From Thamnidium elegans (lineage: Eukaryota; Mucoromycota; Mucoromycetes; Mucorales; Mucoraceae): a stretch of DNA of 64,000 nucleotides. The stretch is taken from NCBI GenBank assembly GCA_025201345.1, contig JAIXMG010000001.1, forward strand, positions 682,001-746,000. Direction: 5' to 3'. The translations under genes and the position numbers were made by a program. This document shows, one piece after another, positions 26,847 through 38,488 of this stretch (positions are counted from its first letter, which is position 1; each line of letters begins with the position of its first letter). The notes under the pieces are model-generated. The model was given only the letters and a program-made list of their open reading frames with translations. It was not told the DNA's origin and did no database searches.

Positions 26847-28455
26847 TTAATTTTCAATTATTCTTATACTTTTACGGTTCTCGTTCTTTACAACGGGAGA
26901 AATGATCCCATTGTATAGGATCATTAAGTCCGAATTGGAGACAGTATGTGGTCGGCGGAGAACTATACTTATTAGCAGCTTTTTAGGCTTGGACAACTTA
27001 AAGAAGGTTGCTTTCTCCAGCACCTTCTGTACATCGAATTTGTTTGCTGTCTTCAGCAATTCAATAGTTCCCCAATATGGAGCCGTCTTTAAATGCCTCT
27101 CCAAAACGTCGAAATCAACATAATCATGATCTTTAAATATGATCGATCGAAGCAATATCGAGCAAGCAGAAACGAAGTCGTCTCTGCCTAACCTGTGAAG
27201 CTTAAATTGATTAGGTGTAGCAAAGCCCATAGAATTGAAAAAGGACGATTTGAAACACCATTTTTTAAGACTAGCATCTTTCTGATAGTTTCTTAACATT
27301 CGGATACATGATAAAGACTTTGTAGGGACGATTGGAGAAAATAAAATCAATCTGGTATTATGAGCAAGAGCGGAGGGTATCGATACACCCAAGAAAGCGC
27401 CCAAATTGCTATTATTGTCTGTTCTGTTGTAGATGCCTCCTGTCGCGATTATCTCTACCTTTTTGTAACGTATTTTTAACTCGTACCACACGCCTTTTCC
27501 TTCTGCACACTTTTCAATTTCGACAACGAAATTTTTTGGATAATTATTATTCTTGCTAAATTGAGAAACATCATCCATGGTCTTTGAATGATAGTAGGCC
27601 TCGATTTGAGTGATGAAAAGCCAGTTGTTTTCGTTGGTTCTAACAAATGAATGAACAAACAAGCCAGAACATTCATTGATAAAGTTATTAACTTGGGTTT
27701 CAGAAGGATTATCATCTAGAATATTTTGGAAAGAACTGCCATCAATAATGGCTCTATAGTCAGATGGAAGATCAGTGAATTTTTGAAATAATTTTCGAGG
27801 GATGAAATCTTTAGGAGAGTTGAAACTACTTTTCAAACGGTTTTTAAAAAATAGCGCTGATTTTTGTTCCTTTTCAAAAAGATCGGAAATAGGAGAAGGA
27901 GTTCGAATTCTCCTTCTGCTAATGGCAGAGGAGGAATCGTCCTCTTCAAGCTTCCGCTTCTTACATTCGAAGCTCTCTCTAGTTGAAAAAAAAAAAAGAT
28001 ACATGAAGTTAATACTTATTAGAGGTAAAGATTGCCCAGATAACTTACACTAAAAAGTGTCTCCCCTGGATATGCTTTACACGGTCAAATGATTCTTTTA
28101 GGGCTCTGTTTTCAACAATAATTGAGCTAACATTCTTGGGAAGATAGCTGACCAACTTTTCAACGGAATCAATGTCCGTGAACGTCACATTTGTTAGATC
28201 TACTTCCTTCAACTCATTTAACAAGCCCAAATATTCACTTTCTGATGGTTTGGACGAAACTTTTAAACTTATTACATTCTTGAAAAAGAGCTTTCCTTTC
28301 GAATGATCGCCAGAACGATCAGCGCTATAAACAATTTTTGCAGGATTACTTAAGAAAACCATATAAAATTCATTGAAAACTATCCGATCATTATCGTTTA
28401 GTTTTTCGTATACGGCTATCAAGATTTTACTGTTTAAATTAATAAGATTAGACAT
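26847..28455 (-). CDS. Uncharacterised protein, possible F-box-like N-terminus
   Basis: Two exons (28455-28049, 27978-26847) give 512 residues. The first 30 residues (LNSKILIAVYEKLNDNDRIV) look like an F-box-type helix start, which would link it to SCF ubiquitin ligases, but the match is weak and no leucine-rich or WD repeats follow. About residues 60-130 contain leucine-spaced short strands resembling one or two LRR-like turns. The middle carries a basic Ser/Arg patch (RRRIRTPSP) that could be a nuclear signal, and the C-terminal 300 residues form a globular region unknown to me. Only the join of these two exons removes the stop after HFLV, with GTAAGT and CTAG sites. A 12-nt G/C run sits just upstream of the start. 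Confidence 0.6.
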
Positions 28456-28936
28456 GATTGCAGTACGAAGAGGGGGGGGGGGGGGAGAGGGAAAGAGTAT
28501 AAAGAGAGAAAAAGAAAAAAGAATACATTCAAACGACTTGCTCATTTTTATATCTGGAGTACCCAGACTAATTGCCATGCCAATATGAATACAAGACAGA
28601 TGACCTGTTTTATGGAGAAAATATATAATGTGTGTCACATTTTTGGAGTAAAGTACTTCCATGTGACCTAGTATATAAAAGAGTATAGTATTGTAAAAAA
28701 AATAAAATAATAATAATATTATCAATGAGTTGCTTATTGTAAAAATGTACTTTTCTTAGTCTCTCAAAATGAAGACAACTTGATACTAACAGAACTAACC
28801 AACAAGGAGGTGAAAGTACTTATATACCCAAAAACAAGAGTTTTTTTGGAAGTTTATCGCTGATAAAGTTCCTCCCAACAGACCTTGATAGTTCTTTTTC
28901 GGTCAACTCGAGCTTTTATTTTAGTTTTATGCTGAT

Positions 28937-29240
28937 GAATAGTTTATTCCGATATCTAAACTACCGTCCTTATGAACACAGCTCAGCTCATACTGAGCAT
29001 CTGGATCCCCTTTGATGGCTGCTCTTCTATACTAATACAAACCCTCTTCCGCATTCGCAGAAAATTTTGCCATGTCCATGATGATATACTTCAGCGAATC
29101 CTACTAAACATTTGGGATGAGTGGATGTTTCAATGTAGCACCTATACGCTTCACAAAAATCCTTTTCGACTCCTTTTCCTGTACAATATAAATGAGCTAA
29201 GGATAGATATAGCAAAAAACCGAGATTCATACCGGAGTCA
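28937..29240 (-). pseudogene. Sel1-repeat gene relic
   Basis: The minus strand encodes one and a half Sel1 repeats (LAHLYCTGKGVEKDF, then YRRAAIKGDPDAQYEL), but the second is in another frame and an in-frame TAG lies between them. No start codon or further repeats are found upstream or downstream. It looks like the residue of a third Sel1 gene in this neighbourhood, probably an old duplicate of the gene at 29650-31027 or of the one at 24983-26038. Confidence 0.65.
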
Positions 29241-29548
29241 TTGCTACTTCTAATAGAGGTTCTTCTATTGACAGTTCAGAACACGTATATATAGCATCCA
29301 GCGGCAGTAATTTTTTCAGGCTGGTAGACAAAGGAAATAGGTTAAGCGATGATGAGATAAATAATGTGGTTTATTTTAATCTTAAAAGAGACTTTGGCGA
29401 AGATTCGATTGACATATGTAAGCAAAATATATATATATATATGTATACGCAAGTTTAACTCCCTCAGGTGAATTTGAGCATGATATAATTGGTTCTCCTG
29501 AAACAAACAAATTTAGTCAAGGCAGTGACATACCTATTCATCTTTAAA
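29210..29548 (+). pseudogene. Orphan C-terminal exon pair, unknown protein
   Basis: An open frame (VIATSNRGSSIDSSEHVY and onward to GEDSIDI) runs to a GTAAGC donor at 29418. After a CTCAG acceptor near 29467 it continues in phase as EFEHDIIGSPETNKFSQGS and stops at about 29548. It has no ATG, and upstream it runs into the antisense Sel1 relic. It may be the tail of a broken gene or chance. The only reason to list it is that splice sites and frame agree. Confidence 0.3.
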
Positions 29549-29649
29549 GGTTACTCAGCATCTCTTCAATTCTCTGCTAGACTAGTGGGTGAAAATAATC
29601 AAAGTGGTTTTTATTCGAAAATAAGAGAAGTAATGGCATTATATCGGTT

Positions 29650-31027
29650 CTAAAGATTATTTTGCATTATTTCCAACAATACCTTTGAAACGCCACAGTT
29701 TCTTTCAGAGCCCTCTTTATAGTATTCGTAAGCTCTTTGTGCGTCTCTTTTGACGCCGTATCCTTTTGCGTACATTAAACCCAAATTAGTAAAACCCTTT
29801 TTATAACCAAATTGATCTACTGATATTGTAAAGTGTTGCAATGCAATTGTATAATTTTGTTTAATTCCGTTTCCACCGTTTGCGTACATTTGACCCATCA
29901 GGTTATGTACCAATCCTTGGTTGTAGATATCCTTTTGTTGCAAGTATTTTTCAAAGTATTGGACAGAGTCTTTATAATCGATAGGCGTTCCGCGACCGTG
30001 ACAGTAAGCTTCTGCTACTTTTAAAAGCGCCTCTACATCCCCGTTATCTTTTGCCTTCATGAACCATTTAAAAGATTCATACTTGTCAGTTTTTTGATAA
30101 TATGTTGCTAAACAGTACTGAGCTTTCGCGTCGCCTGATGTAGCAGCTTGCTGAAAACAAGCAACTGCAGTTTCATAATCCTTCTTAAAATCAGCTACGC
30201 CAATAAAATAAATGGTGCCGAGATAAACTGAAAAATGGTGATAAAAGTTGCCGGATTCAGTGATAGAATACCAGAATACCGATTTCAGTTTATTCTTTTC
30301 CTGTTCATCGGTTGTATGACAACATGCTACCGCAAATCGCGATTGGCTATTGAAGCTGCCCATCTCTAATACATTTCGAGTATGTGCTAAATAATCGATT
30401 TTGCTTTTATCGAGCTCTAAATAAATGGAGTCATGTGATAAAATACGGTACAAGTGATCACTTGAAGAATGTTTGGTCTTTGTTTGCCAGGCCATTTTAT
30501 ACCACTTTTGAGCCAAGCCCTTTGAGCTTCGAAGATAGTTGGAGCCTAGCCATGCTTGCGCGTCGCTCCATCCCCCTTCGGCTGATAATGAGATCCATTC
30601 TATTGCTCGAGTCTCGTCTTTATCGACAATATCGCCGTCATAGTACATGATACCAACCATAAATTGAGCAAACGCGTCTTCCCACATTGTAACTGCTTGT
30701 TTGTAATAAGCAAGCGCCTTTTTCAAGTCTCGTTTGGTCAGTCCGAAATAGTAAAAGCTGGCTGTTAGGATAAGCGCTTGTTGGTTGTCGTACGTAGCTG
30801 CTTTTTCGAAATAGGTGAGTGCGTTTAGGTAATCGTTGTTATTGATATGGCTAAGGCCCTGTAGTAACTGGTGTTCACCAGGTTCAGGGAAGTCTTACAG
30901 AGTAATTATTGTCAATAGAACAGTTCTTTTCTTTTTCTTTTTTTTTTTTTTTTTTTTTTTTTAGAAAAAAGTGAATATTACTTACAAAAAAAAATAACTA
31001 ACCTGATTTTTTATATGCTATTTTCAT
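29650..31027 (-). CDS. Sel1-repeat protein (422 aa)
   Basis: Two exons (31027-31003, 30893-29650) give 422 residues starting MKIAYKKSDFPEPGEHQLL. The first exon has 25 coding nt. The protein is a run of Sel1/TPR-type helical pairs with AQ, LG and GYGVKRD turns along nearly its full length. Several repeats in the middle have drifted far from consensus (about residues 130-220). There is no signal peptide or transmembrane segment, so a cytosolic scaffold is likely. Sequence is only distantly similar to the 351-residue Sel1 protein at 24983, so this is not a recent duplicate. The intron has a 20-plus nt A run in sense orientation. Its binding partner cannot be told from sequence. Confidence 0.85.
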
Positions 31028-31366
31028 TATAGATAGAACAATCAAAAACAAAATGAAAAGAAGAAGGGGAGAAAAAGGGAGAGAGGAAGATAAGTTTTTC
31101 TTTTTTTCTTTTTTTTTGTAAAATAAATAAACTGACGAAGCCACTTTATCGTGTAATGCAAATAACTCCTTTTTTCTTTGTGATCATCTTTTTAAGCAGT
31201 AAAAATACGCATTGATATTTCGTATTACACAACTATGTGTATGTTCTCCCCTTTTATGTTTCAAAAAGGGCATAAAACGTCAATTTGATTATTGCAAAAA
31301 AAGAAACCAGTCATTCAAAAATATGAAGGTTTTTTTTTTCTTTTTCTTTTTTTTATTTAACACACC

Positions 31367-33381
31367 ATGTCCATAGTAAAAGATAAATCGCGAGCCGAAT
31401 TGAAAACAAAAATCATGGAAGAATTTCGAGCGTTGCGAAATAAATTTAATGAGCATAACATTACGTTGGCTCGTGAAAACTGGCAGCCGATTGTAATAAG
31501 CGAGAGGCATTTGAATCAACAAGAGCTGTCTCATTTCTTTAACGAATGTAGACACTTCCCCGAGCTAAATTTAAATGTAGCTATTGAACACTTCTCTTAT
31601 TCTCGTTATTTCCATGACATGAGAAGTGAAAGGGGCCTATTTGCTCATATACCACCAATGAAGAACGATTCGGGACTCTATGTTTTTTTCCCTAGAAGTT
31701 ATACTGGGTCAAGTTTAACTAAGGAGTTTATGAATATAGAAACTGTATGTTTTTATTAGTATTCGTTTTTTCTGTTGTACTTATTTTTTTTTTGTTTTTT
31801 TTTAAGCCAGTACAAATAACAATTAGGTCAAGATTACGTGTACTTGAAGACTTACGAGCGTTCTTTAGACATCATTGGCCTGGATATTATATGAAATTTA
31901 CACCATATGGGTAATAAAGACAATTTTTTTCTTAATAGTCAACACTGATTAATATATGTATTACGTAGATCTCTCGTATCCGGACTAGGATTTAACAACA
32001 CATTTCTTAACGTAAATATCCAACTTGACGATCCCGACTTACAGCGTCTGGTAGAAGTTCAAAACGCCTATGCAAATGATGTAACCGAACCTTTCTGTAA
32101 AAACGCAAGTATCCCCTTACTTCATAGAGCCGGAGTAGAAAAGATATCGTTCGATTCAGATATTGGCTCTTTTCGGCTTAAATTCAGTGAACGTGCTATC
32201 GAATATAATTTTAACAAGGAGGCATTTACATACAGCACAAACTTGATCAACCATTACTTGACTATGGATCCTCGTGTACAAAAGCTTCTCTTTGTGATTA
32301 AATTGTTTGGTCGTGGAAGAAATTTATTCGCGTGTAAGTTTTATTAGCGAGAAAGATAAACCCCAAGTACTTACTTTTATTTATAGCGCAAGTAAAACAT
32401 GGTATTCGATACTATGGATACACAGTTCTAGCGCTATCATATTTATCTCAACTGGACCCACCTGTTATTCCCAACTTACAACATATCAACCATTCGTCTG
32501 TAGATGATGCCTGTTCCTTCGAGACCTGTTTTTCTAAAAGCAAGTACTGGGATAAAGTCATCTTTAAGAACCAAAATGTTGGTATTGCGGCTAGGTATCA
32601 CGATTGTGTAGAGTACAATTCACAACTGCCTGAAACAGAATACTATGTACAGCCGGATCCAGTGAACGGTAAGCTGTACTGGAATTCGAAGAATAAAGCT
32701 AGTGTAGGTGAATTGTTCTTGGATTTCTTGCATTACTATGGATACAGATTTGACTTTAAAAATTTCGCTGTTTCGCTTAAATTTAATGGAAAAACAGCCA
32801 AAAACTCTAATTGGAAGAATCATTGTATGGCTATTGAAGACCCATTTATGACGACTACCAACTTGGCGTAAGTATTTTTTTTTAACACTTTAACAAAAAA
32901 AAAAAGCTAACACCTCCCCCCCCCACTGCTTAGTTCTACAGTAATAGAAGCTGGAAAAATTATTGATGTCTTTAAAGGCGCATTTTCTATCCTCCGAGGT
33001 GGTACATGCTTTGAATACATGCGTAAGAAAGTACCTGAACTTTCCCGTCACGATGCACCGGAAGGTGTCAATAACGATCGACCCAAATACATACCGTTAT
33101 CAGGCTGGACTCAACTAGCTACGTCTAAAACATTTTTATTGATTGGGTTACCAAAGTTAGAAGCAGATGGCTGTTACTGCGACCGAATCAGCAACTTGTT
33201 TTCGACGCATGGTAAAATTAACCGTATGCTGGATTTGGACTGTGAAACAAAACAAGTTTTCTTTTCACCAGATACCGGAGATGCGACAACCGTCGTACTA
33301 CCTAGTACAATCATGTTGAATGGAAGCTTGGTACATTTAGTAGAACTGTACAATTTTAATATTTCGTCTATTAAATCATAA
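31367..33381 (+). CDS. Cid1/TUT-like nucleotidyltransferase, probably inactive
   Basis: Five exons (31367-31744, 31807-31910, 31969-32333, 32387-32867, 32934-33381) give 591 residues. The order is: an unassigned N-terminal 125 residues; a polymerase-beta-type core beginning with YGSLVSGLG (about 160-168); a helix block TNLINHYLTMDPRVQKLLFV and IKLFGRGRNLF; a PAP-associated part with GYTVLALSYLSQLDPPVIPN, GELFLDFLHYY and AIEDPF; and an RRM-like C-terminus (KTFLLIGLPKL, about 505-585). This is the plan of non-canonical poly(A)/poly(U) polymerases. In active members, a DxD after the GS motif and a third Asp bind the metals. Here the DxD position reads N175-V-N177 and the third position appears to be Asn near 241. 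So the protein probably binds RNA or nucleotide without transfer, as an accessory subunit. The third-Asp alignment is by eye. Confidence 0.75.
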
Positions 33382-33419
33382 CTTTATTTATATGCAAAAA
33401 TAAACAAATATACTCTCTT

Positions 33420-34930
33420 TTAATTTAATTTCTTTTCTTGTACGGGTTTCGCCTTATTGTTGTTGTTCATGCCAGCACGAGAATAAATCAAGGTACCGAA
33501 AAACACAAGTGCTGATCCCATCTTTGCTCCAAATCCAAAATCGTTGGAAAAATACAAAATGGAAAAGATTAAAGATGTGAATTTTCTCAGGTTAAGTACA
33601 AGGTTTAAAGTCAATGAAGTTGCAACTGATGTCATACGATTTACACCTGCAATGCAAACATATCTAATAAGACGATTATTATTAGCTTTTTGGATCTCTT
33701 TTCTTTTCTTTTCTTTTTTTACTTACTGTGTAACTACGTTCATAAATAAAAATGCCCATAATTTCCTGATCTGGAAGGCTCCTAAAACAGACATGATGGA
33801 TTCAGGCACTAGACTTGCAAGTGGTCCCATCACTGGGATTTCTTCCAAAACACTAGATAATGGCATTAAAGGTGATTTGTTGTATGCTGTTACTTGACTT
33901 AACAAATCTTTGTAAAAGAATAAAAAGAAGGGTAAAGCAAGGAAGTGCTAAATACAATATATTCAGTTTCTCTCTTTTTTTTTTTAATCCCCATGCATAA
34001 TATAAATCTCTTACAGTATAAAATAATCCTTCTCTCCATTGCTTTCCATACTTTTTATAAGTCACTTCTTGAAATAATCCCATACCTGCTGACAAAACCA
34101 TAGCAATTGTCAATAATGCAATACCTGTAATAAATTCTGTGGCACTTTCTGGATTATTCTAATACATAATTAGTCTCCCACCAGCGTATTTTTTTGTTAT
34201 TTTGTTATTGTCTTACAGAAGTATGACTAGATGCGTTATCCACTGTAGACCAAATAACACCTGCTGTAACCAAAACAACAGCAACCACTTGATCCAACGA
34301 ATACCTTTTTTTTTTATCAATAATAGTTCCTCTCTTTTAAAATAATAATATGTGTTACCTCTTGTTTAAAATTAATGCACCTAAAATCATATTGACAATC
34401 AATCCTCCGCTTCTAAAGATAATATGCAAAGGTACTGAAATGTTATACCCAAGAGCCAAGTTATTCAACATGGATACAATAAAAAATATAGTAACAAGTA
34501 TAAACCAGTTAAAGATGGGGACTACAGTTGGCTTTAGTTTGGGACCGTATTTGCCCCAAGTTGCGTGATGTCGAAGTCCTTCTATAGCAACAAATGCAAA
34601 TTGACCAAATGTGATGAGTTGACCTAGTACAACAACAAAAATTGGATTAATTTTATTTATGCTAATATGTATTGTATTTTTTTTTTTACTGTACCACTTT
34701 TAGGTGCATCACTATATATAAAAAAAAGTGTTATATTAGTCATTATTTTTTTCGCGTTTTTTTTTCTTCTTTAACAAGATGGCAAAAAAAAAAAAAGGGA
34801 GAGCTTACTTTACTAGGACTTCTAAAGCAAAGACGTTACTACAGCAACCACCAAAAATAAGAGATAAAATCATTGGTAAATCAGAGGCAACCAGCTGTGC
34901 CAAAGCACCTGTAAATGTAGGATTATCCAT
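33420..34930 (-). CDS. YEA4: UDP-N-acetylglucosamine transporter, YEA4/SLC35B4 type
   Basis: Seven exons (34930-34809, 34711-34695, 34623-34359, 34304-34217, 34158-34015, 33947-33727, 33663-33420) give 366 residues. Exon 2 is only 17 nt and was placed by phase: a GTACAG donor gives the required NDAPKSGQL junction. Signature pieces are GGCCSNVFALEVLV in TM1, FRSGGLIVNMILGALILNKR (the mid-protein transport motif), KYGKQWREGLFYTHFLALP, and the last TM pair SLTLNLVLNLRKFTSLIFSI then SALVFFGTLIYS. About ten TM helices are expected, in the Golgi or ER membrane. It exchanges cytosolic UDP-GlcNAc for luminal UMP and feeds glycosylation and chitin-related reactions. The C-terminus PVQEKKLN has a KK-type element that may help ER retrieval. 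Direction and spacing give no operon-like link. Confidence 0.88.
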
Positions 34931-35098
34931 TTATTGTTTTTAAGGGTTAGAAAAAAGAAAAAAAAGAAGATAAAAAAAAAATAAAAAAATTGGGAGTTTT
35001 AAATAGTGATCAAGGTCGGGCCGGTACCTTTTAATTATTTGTTATACCGGTAAAAGGATAAAAAAATATAAAGAGATTGCCGAAAAAAAAAAAAAAAA

Positions 35099-35853
35099 TT
35101 AATATCTTGAAGAAGTAGAAGTAGCGGCTATTTCGGTAGATCCGGGTTTTAATTTTCGCAAAGTGACACTGATACGAGTACCTCTTTCGATAAGTTGATC
35201 GTCTATAGTATCAAATAATTGCTCTTTAATACCGTGTTCCCATTGATATCTTGATTCACCTGAAAGTGATAAAATATCGCCTGGATTTAATAAGATATCA
35301 ATGATAGTACCAGTCGCTATCTCTTTTAGGGTCATGACGCATGATGATAATAAAGATACAATCAAAATGCCATCTTCAAATCTAAACATTAAAACTTTAA
35401 AAAACACCGAAAAAAAAAGTGTTATAAAATAATTTAATTTACCTTAATAAATCAACATGGCTACATATACCTTCACCTATTTTATATTGTAATACCTATT
35501 ATTATGCAAAAAAAAAAAAAAAAAATCACTCACGTAAACAAACCTTTCTTGTATAAATTTAATATAGCCTGATCAAACAAAGGTTCTCGGTTTAAAATGT
35601 CTGTATTAAACATATCAGGACACTCGTCAATTACCCACTGTGATAACCAACTTAAATAGCTTGGTAACTCTCCGAAACACATTGCTTGATTAACCTCTCC
35701 AAAAAAATATTTCTTTTCAATAATGGCATTGGTCATGGCCATTTGTTGTGTATGGTCAAGTGCTTGTCTTACCAAGGTTAAACCTGGAATTTCAGTTCTT
35801 TCTTCGTTTTCTTCTTCTTCTGAATCACTCCCAAATAGTTCTTTCCAATCCAT
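35099..35853 (-). CDS. AlkB-family Fe(II)/2-oxoglutarate dioxygenase
   Basis: Three exons (35853-35544, 35476-35443, 35381-35099) give 208 residues. The double-stranded beta-helix iron site is complete: H110 and D112 in GEGICSHVDLL, and H164 in SRYQWEHGI. The 2-oxoglutarate arginines are in ERGTRISVTLRKL. FEDGILIVSLLSSCVM matches the compact eukaryotic ALKBH proteins of the ALKBH6/8 type more than bacterial AlkB, but no RRM or methyltransferase domain is attached. It should oxidatively demethylate a nucleic acid base or a protein; the substrate is unknown. The first intron was placed at GTTTGT (35543) with acceptor ATAG (35477), because this restores the NLYKKGEGICSHVD run. An alternative GTGAGT donor leads to a stop. 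Confidence 0.85.
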
Positions 35854-36431
35854 TATCAGCCACTTTTTTTTTTTTTTGCCAAGTTTCTGTACACAAGAAA
35901 GAAAATACTAGATTTTCAGCAGATATTGGTAAAAATTCAAAGTGTTCAATCTCAGATTTTGGAAAAATATGACTTGTAATTTTGAAAGGAAATAGTATAA
36001 CAGAAGCTATTGCGAGCCAACTCTTTAACTGATGGACCATTATATGTTGAGTCATATGGTTTCATCAAGCTGCAGAGTCAAATTAGAAGTATGGCACAAT
36101 AATTACCGTTCATAACAGACAATGTGTTGTCTGTACTCAGCTTACATACATAAACTAGAGCTATATCCAGAACACAAAAGTATAGTAGCGACTGTAACAA
36201 TTATTGCTCTTTTCGACTTTCATGTCAAATTCCTAAAAGAAGCTTTCTAATGATGGTGCTTTAAAACTATTATACGACATGAGTCTCCGCATTAATTATG
36301 ATAAATAAACAAGATTAATTGCTCTTTTGCGACATGACCTTGTTTCTGTTGTAGGTCGCTCTCAATGACTCGGCTGTTTTGATGGACTGAAAATACTTGT
36401 GTTATTTTCTTCCTTTTTCCAAACATACTCA
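35854..36431. other. Intergenic region
   Basis: Promoter side of the AlkB gene, then about 450 bp with nothing gene-like. A 12-nt T run (35865-35876) directly precedes the AlkB start. Confidence 0.5.
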
Positions 36432-37035
36432 ATCTTTCCTATTAGTGGTTTGGTTTCTGAATGTTGCGATATAATCAAGCTCCTCTTTGCTCAATGGTAC
36501 TTTCTTGGCTTTTCTTTTAGATACTTCTTCAGGCTGTTCCATTGTGTCTTCTTCTTCGCTCTCATCCAATAACAACTTTTCATACTTTCTTTTAAGTCGT
36601 CTATGGTATTCAGCACCAGCTTCGCACAGTTTGGCTGCCTTATCTTTATTTCCTGACGTTATTTCTTCTTTTATTTTTTCAAACCTCTCTTGAGAGGCAC
36701 AGCAAATGGTATACAGGGCTTCGACTCGACTACTGTTGCTTTCTTTCCATCCCTGACTGATTTCCATTCGTCCATGTTGGCAAGAGATCGTTCCTTGGAA
36801 CAAAAGAAAATGTTAAGCACAGTAATCATGTTCATATCCTCATTGTTTAGCTCTTTGATATAACCGAGCATGTTTGATTTCGACACCAAATAGAAACCAT
36901 GAGCAAAGTGTGAGGTGTCCGTCTTCAGCATAAACGGGTATTCTTGACAAGCTATCAAGAAAAAGCGTTAAACCTTAAGCATTGGTGCTTGTACAAGCAC
37001 TGGAATGCTTGAGGAAGTACCAGCGCTAATTTTAA
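36432..37035 (-). pseudogene. Frameshifted relic of an unknown fungal ORF
   Basis: Two overlapping minus-strand frames each look protein-like in different halves. The upstream frame contains FAHGFYLVSKSNMLGYIKEL and NIFFCSKERSLANMDEW; the downstream frame contains QERFEKIKEEITSGNKDKAA and ends LDYIATFRNQTTNRKD. The switch of frame falls near 36670-36730, where no canonical intron joins them. Further upstream, TSSSIPVLVQAPMLKV is readable behind a stop codon (near 36970-37035). The charged helical C-terminus and the conserved-looking core suggest a once functional gene, possibly from a lineage-specific repeated family. I do not recognise the family. Confidence 0.5.
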
Positions 37036-37242
37036 AAAATAATCATTGGAAATTAGAAGCCCACCTTTTCCCCTTTTTTGGCTGTAAAAAAATATAAGTT
37101 TTTATTCAGCCACTTTTACAACTATTTATATTATTTGAAACCCAATTTTTGATACTTAATTTTTTTTTTTTTTATTTATTTACTTGTCTTTTTCTCTTTA
37201 CTACAAACTTTTTTTCTTTTTCTTTATACATATATATATATC

Positions 37243-38294
37243 ATGGCAGCAAGGTGTTGTTGTATTATTCCTGTTCGAGGCGGCGTTATTATCAATGGTC
37301 TTTTAATTATGGTAACTATAGTTACTTATTTTTGGTTCCTATGACAACAAAAAATTAAGCTTTTTCTATTAGATTGTTTCTATCATCCTTCTTGCACTTA
37401 CCTTTATTCATAAAAACCGTAAGCTTTTTTTTTTCCTTGGTCCGTACGAAATACTGACAGTTTTATATAGCCATGGTTATTCATCTTTCGATTATTCACG
37501 CCGTCCTTCCTTGGGTTTATATTGGTTTCTTTAGTAAGTTCTTTTTATATACTAGACCCTTATAAAAAACCTGAAACTTATATATATTTTTCTAGTCGCC
37601 GCTGCTGTCGTATCACTCTTTGTGATGGTTTCCGCATCTTTGGTAAAAAAAAAACGAAAAAAGAACAAATGTCGATGCAATTAAATTAACTCCTTTTTTT
37701 TTATTTTGTAGGCTAAACTTAGTTTGATGAGAACTTCCAAGTTTTTAATATGGATCTTTGTATTTTTTTTCACTATCTGGGAAGCAGCTTCGTTTATTTT
37801 AGCACTTACTAATCGTCAAAAATCGTTGGATGTTTGCGAAGAAGCAAATCCTTCCTCCGATAATACCACACAAGGATCAAATACGACACTCTCCGTTGGC
37901 AATTATTCAACTACCTTTTTAGGAATGCAAATGGGAAATACCTATGGCTTAGCTAATTGTGCTCAGGCTGTACAGGCTGATGTGATTGGTAGTGCTATTA
38001 TGTTATTCGTTGGTCAATTGTTTATGGTAATTTTTATTTTTTATTTATAATTTATTTATTTTTTCTAAAAGTTTTTTTTTTATATAGTTTTATGCAGCAA
38101 CAGTAGTTGGATCTTATACAGCTAAATTAAGAGAAAAGAAATTGGGCCATCGCTTACGTGATCTTGAGTGGGATGATAATTTAGATGAACTTGCTTCAAG
38201 TTATCGAGCTGATGCTCGTAATGCTCCTAAATACCCTCTTCAGGACTTGAAGAAAAAGAAGAGCTTCTTAAAAAACCCTTTCAGTAAAAAATAA
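37243..38294 (+). CDS. Four-transmembrane protein of unknown function
   Basis: Six exons (37243-37311, 37373-37418, 37471-37533, 37596-37642, 37712-38026, 38088-38294) give 248 residues starting MAARCCCIIPVRGGVIINGL. Hydrophobic segments fall at about 8-35, 45-70, 72-90 and 105-128 plus one near 165-190, so four or five membrane passes. Between the last two lies a loop with four N-x-S/T sites and three Cys, likely luminal or extracellular. The cytosolic tail is highly charged and ends DLKKKKSFLKNPFSKK. A CCC motif right after the start could be palmitoylated. The layout resembles fungal tetraspan or MARVEL-like proteins at the plasma membrane, but no diagnostic motif is seen. A poly-T/TATATA promoter lies just upstream. 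Confidence 0.65.
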
Positions 38295-38488
38295 TCCTTG
38301 TACTATTCCCTTCTTTTGTTTATATAGAAAACTCTCTTCCCTTTATATATTATTTTCTCTTTTTTTTTCTTCTTTTATATATAAAAAATTTATTACTTTT
38401 TTTTTATTCTTTGATGGGAGTATTAGGTGATGTAAATAGGATATACGATTATCCTTTTTTAAAAAAAAAATTAGTTTGCTGTGGAAGT

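Noticed and set aside
35443..35536. GTGAGT donor for AlkB intron 1
   Set aside because: It leads to an in-frame stop in every available acceptor; the GTTTGT donor restores the GEGICSHVD iron-site motif in phase.
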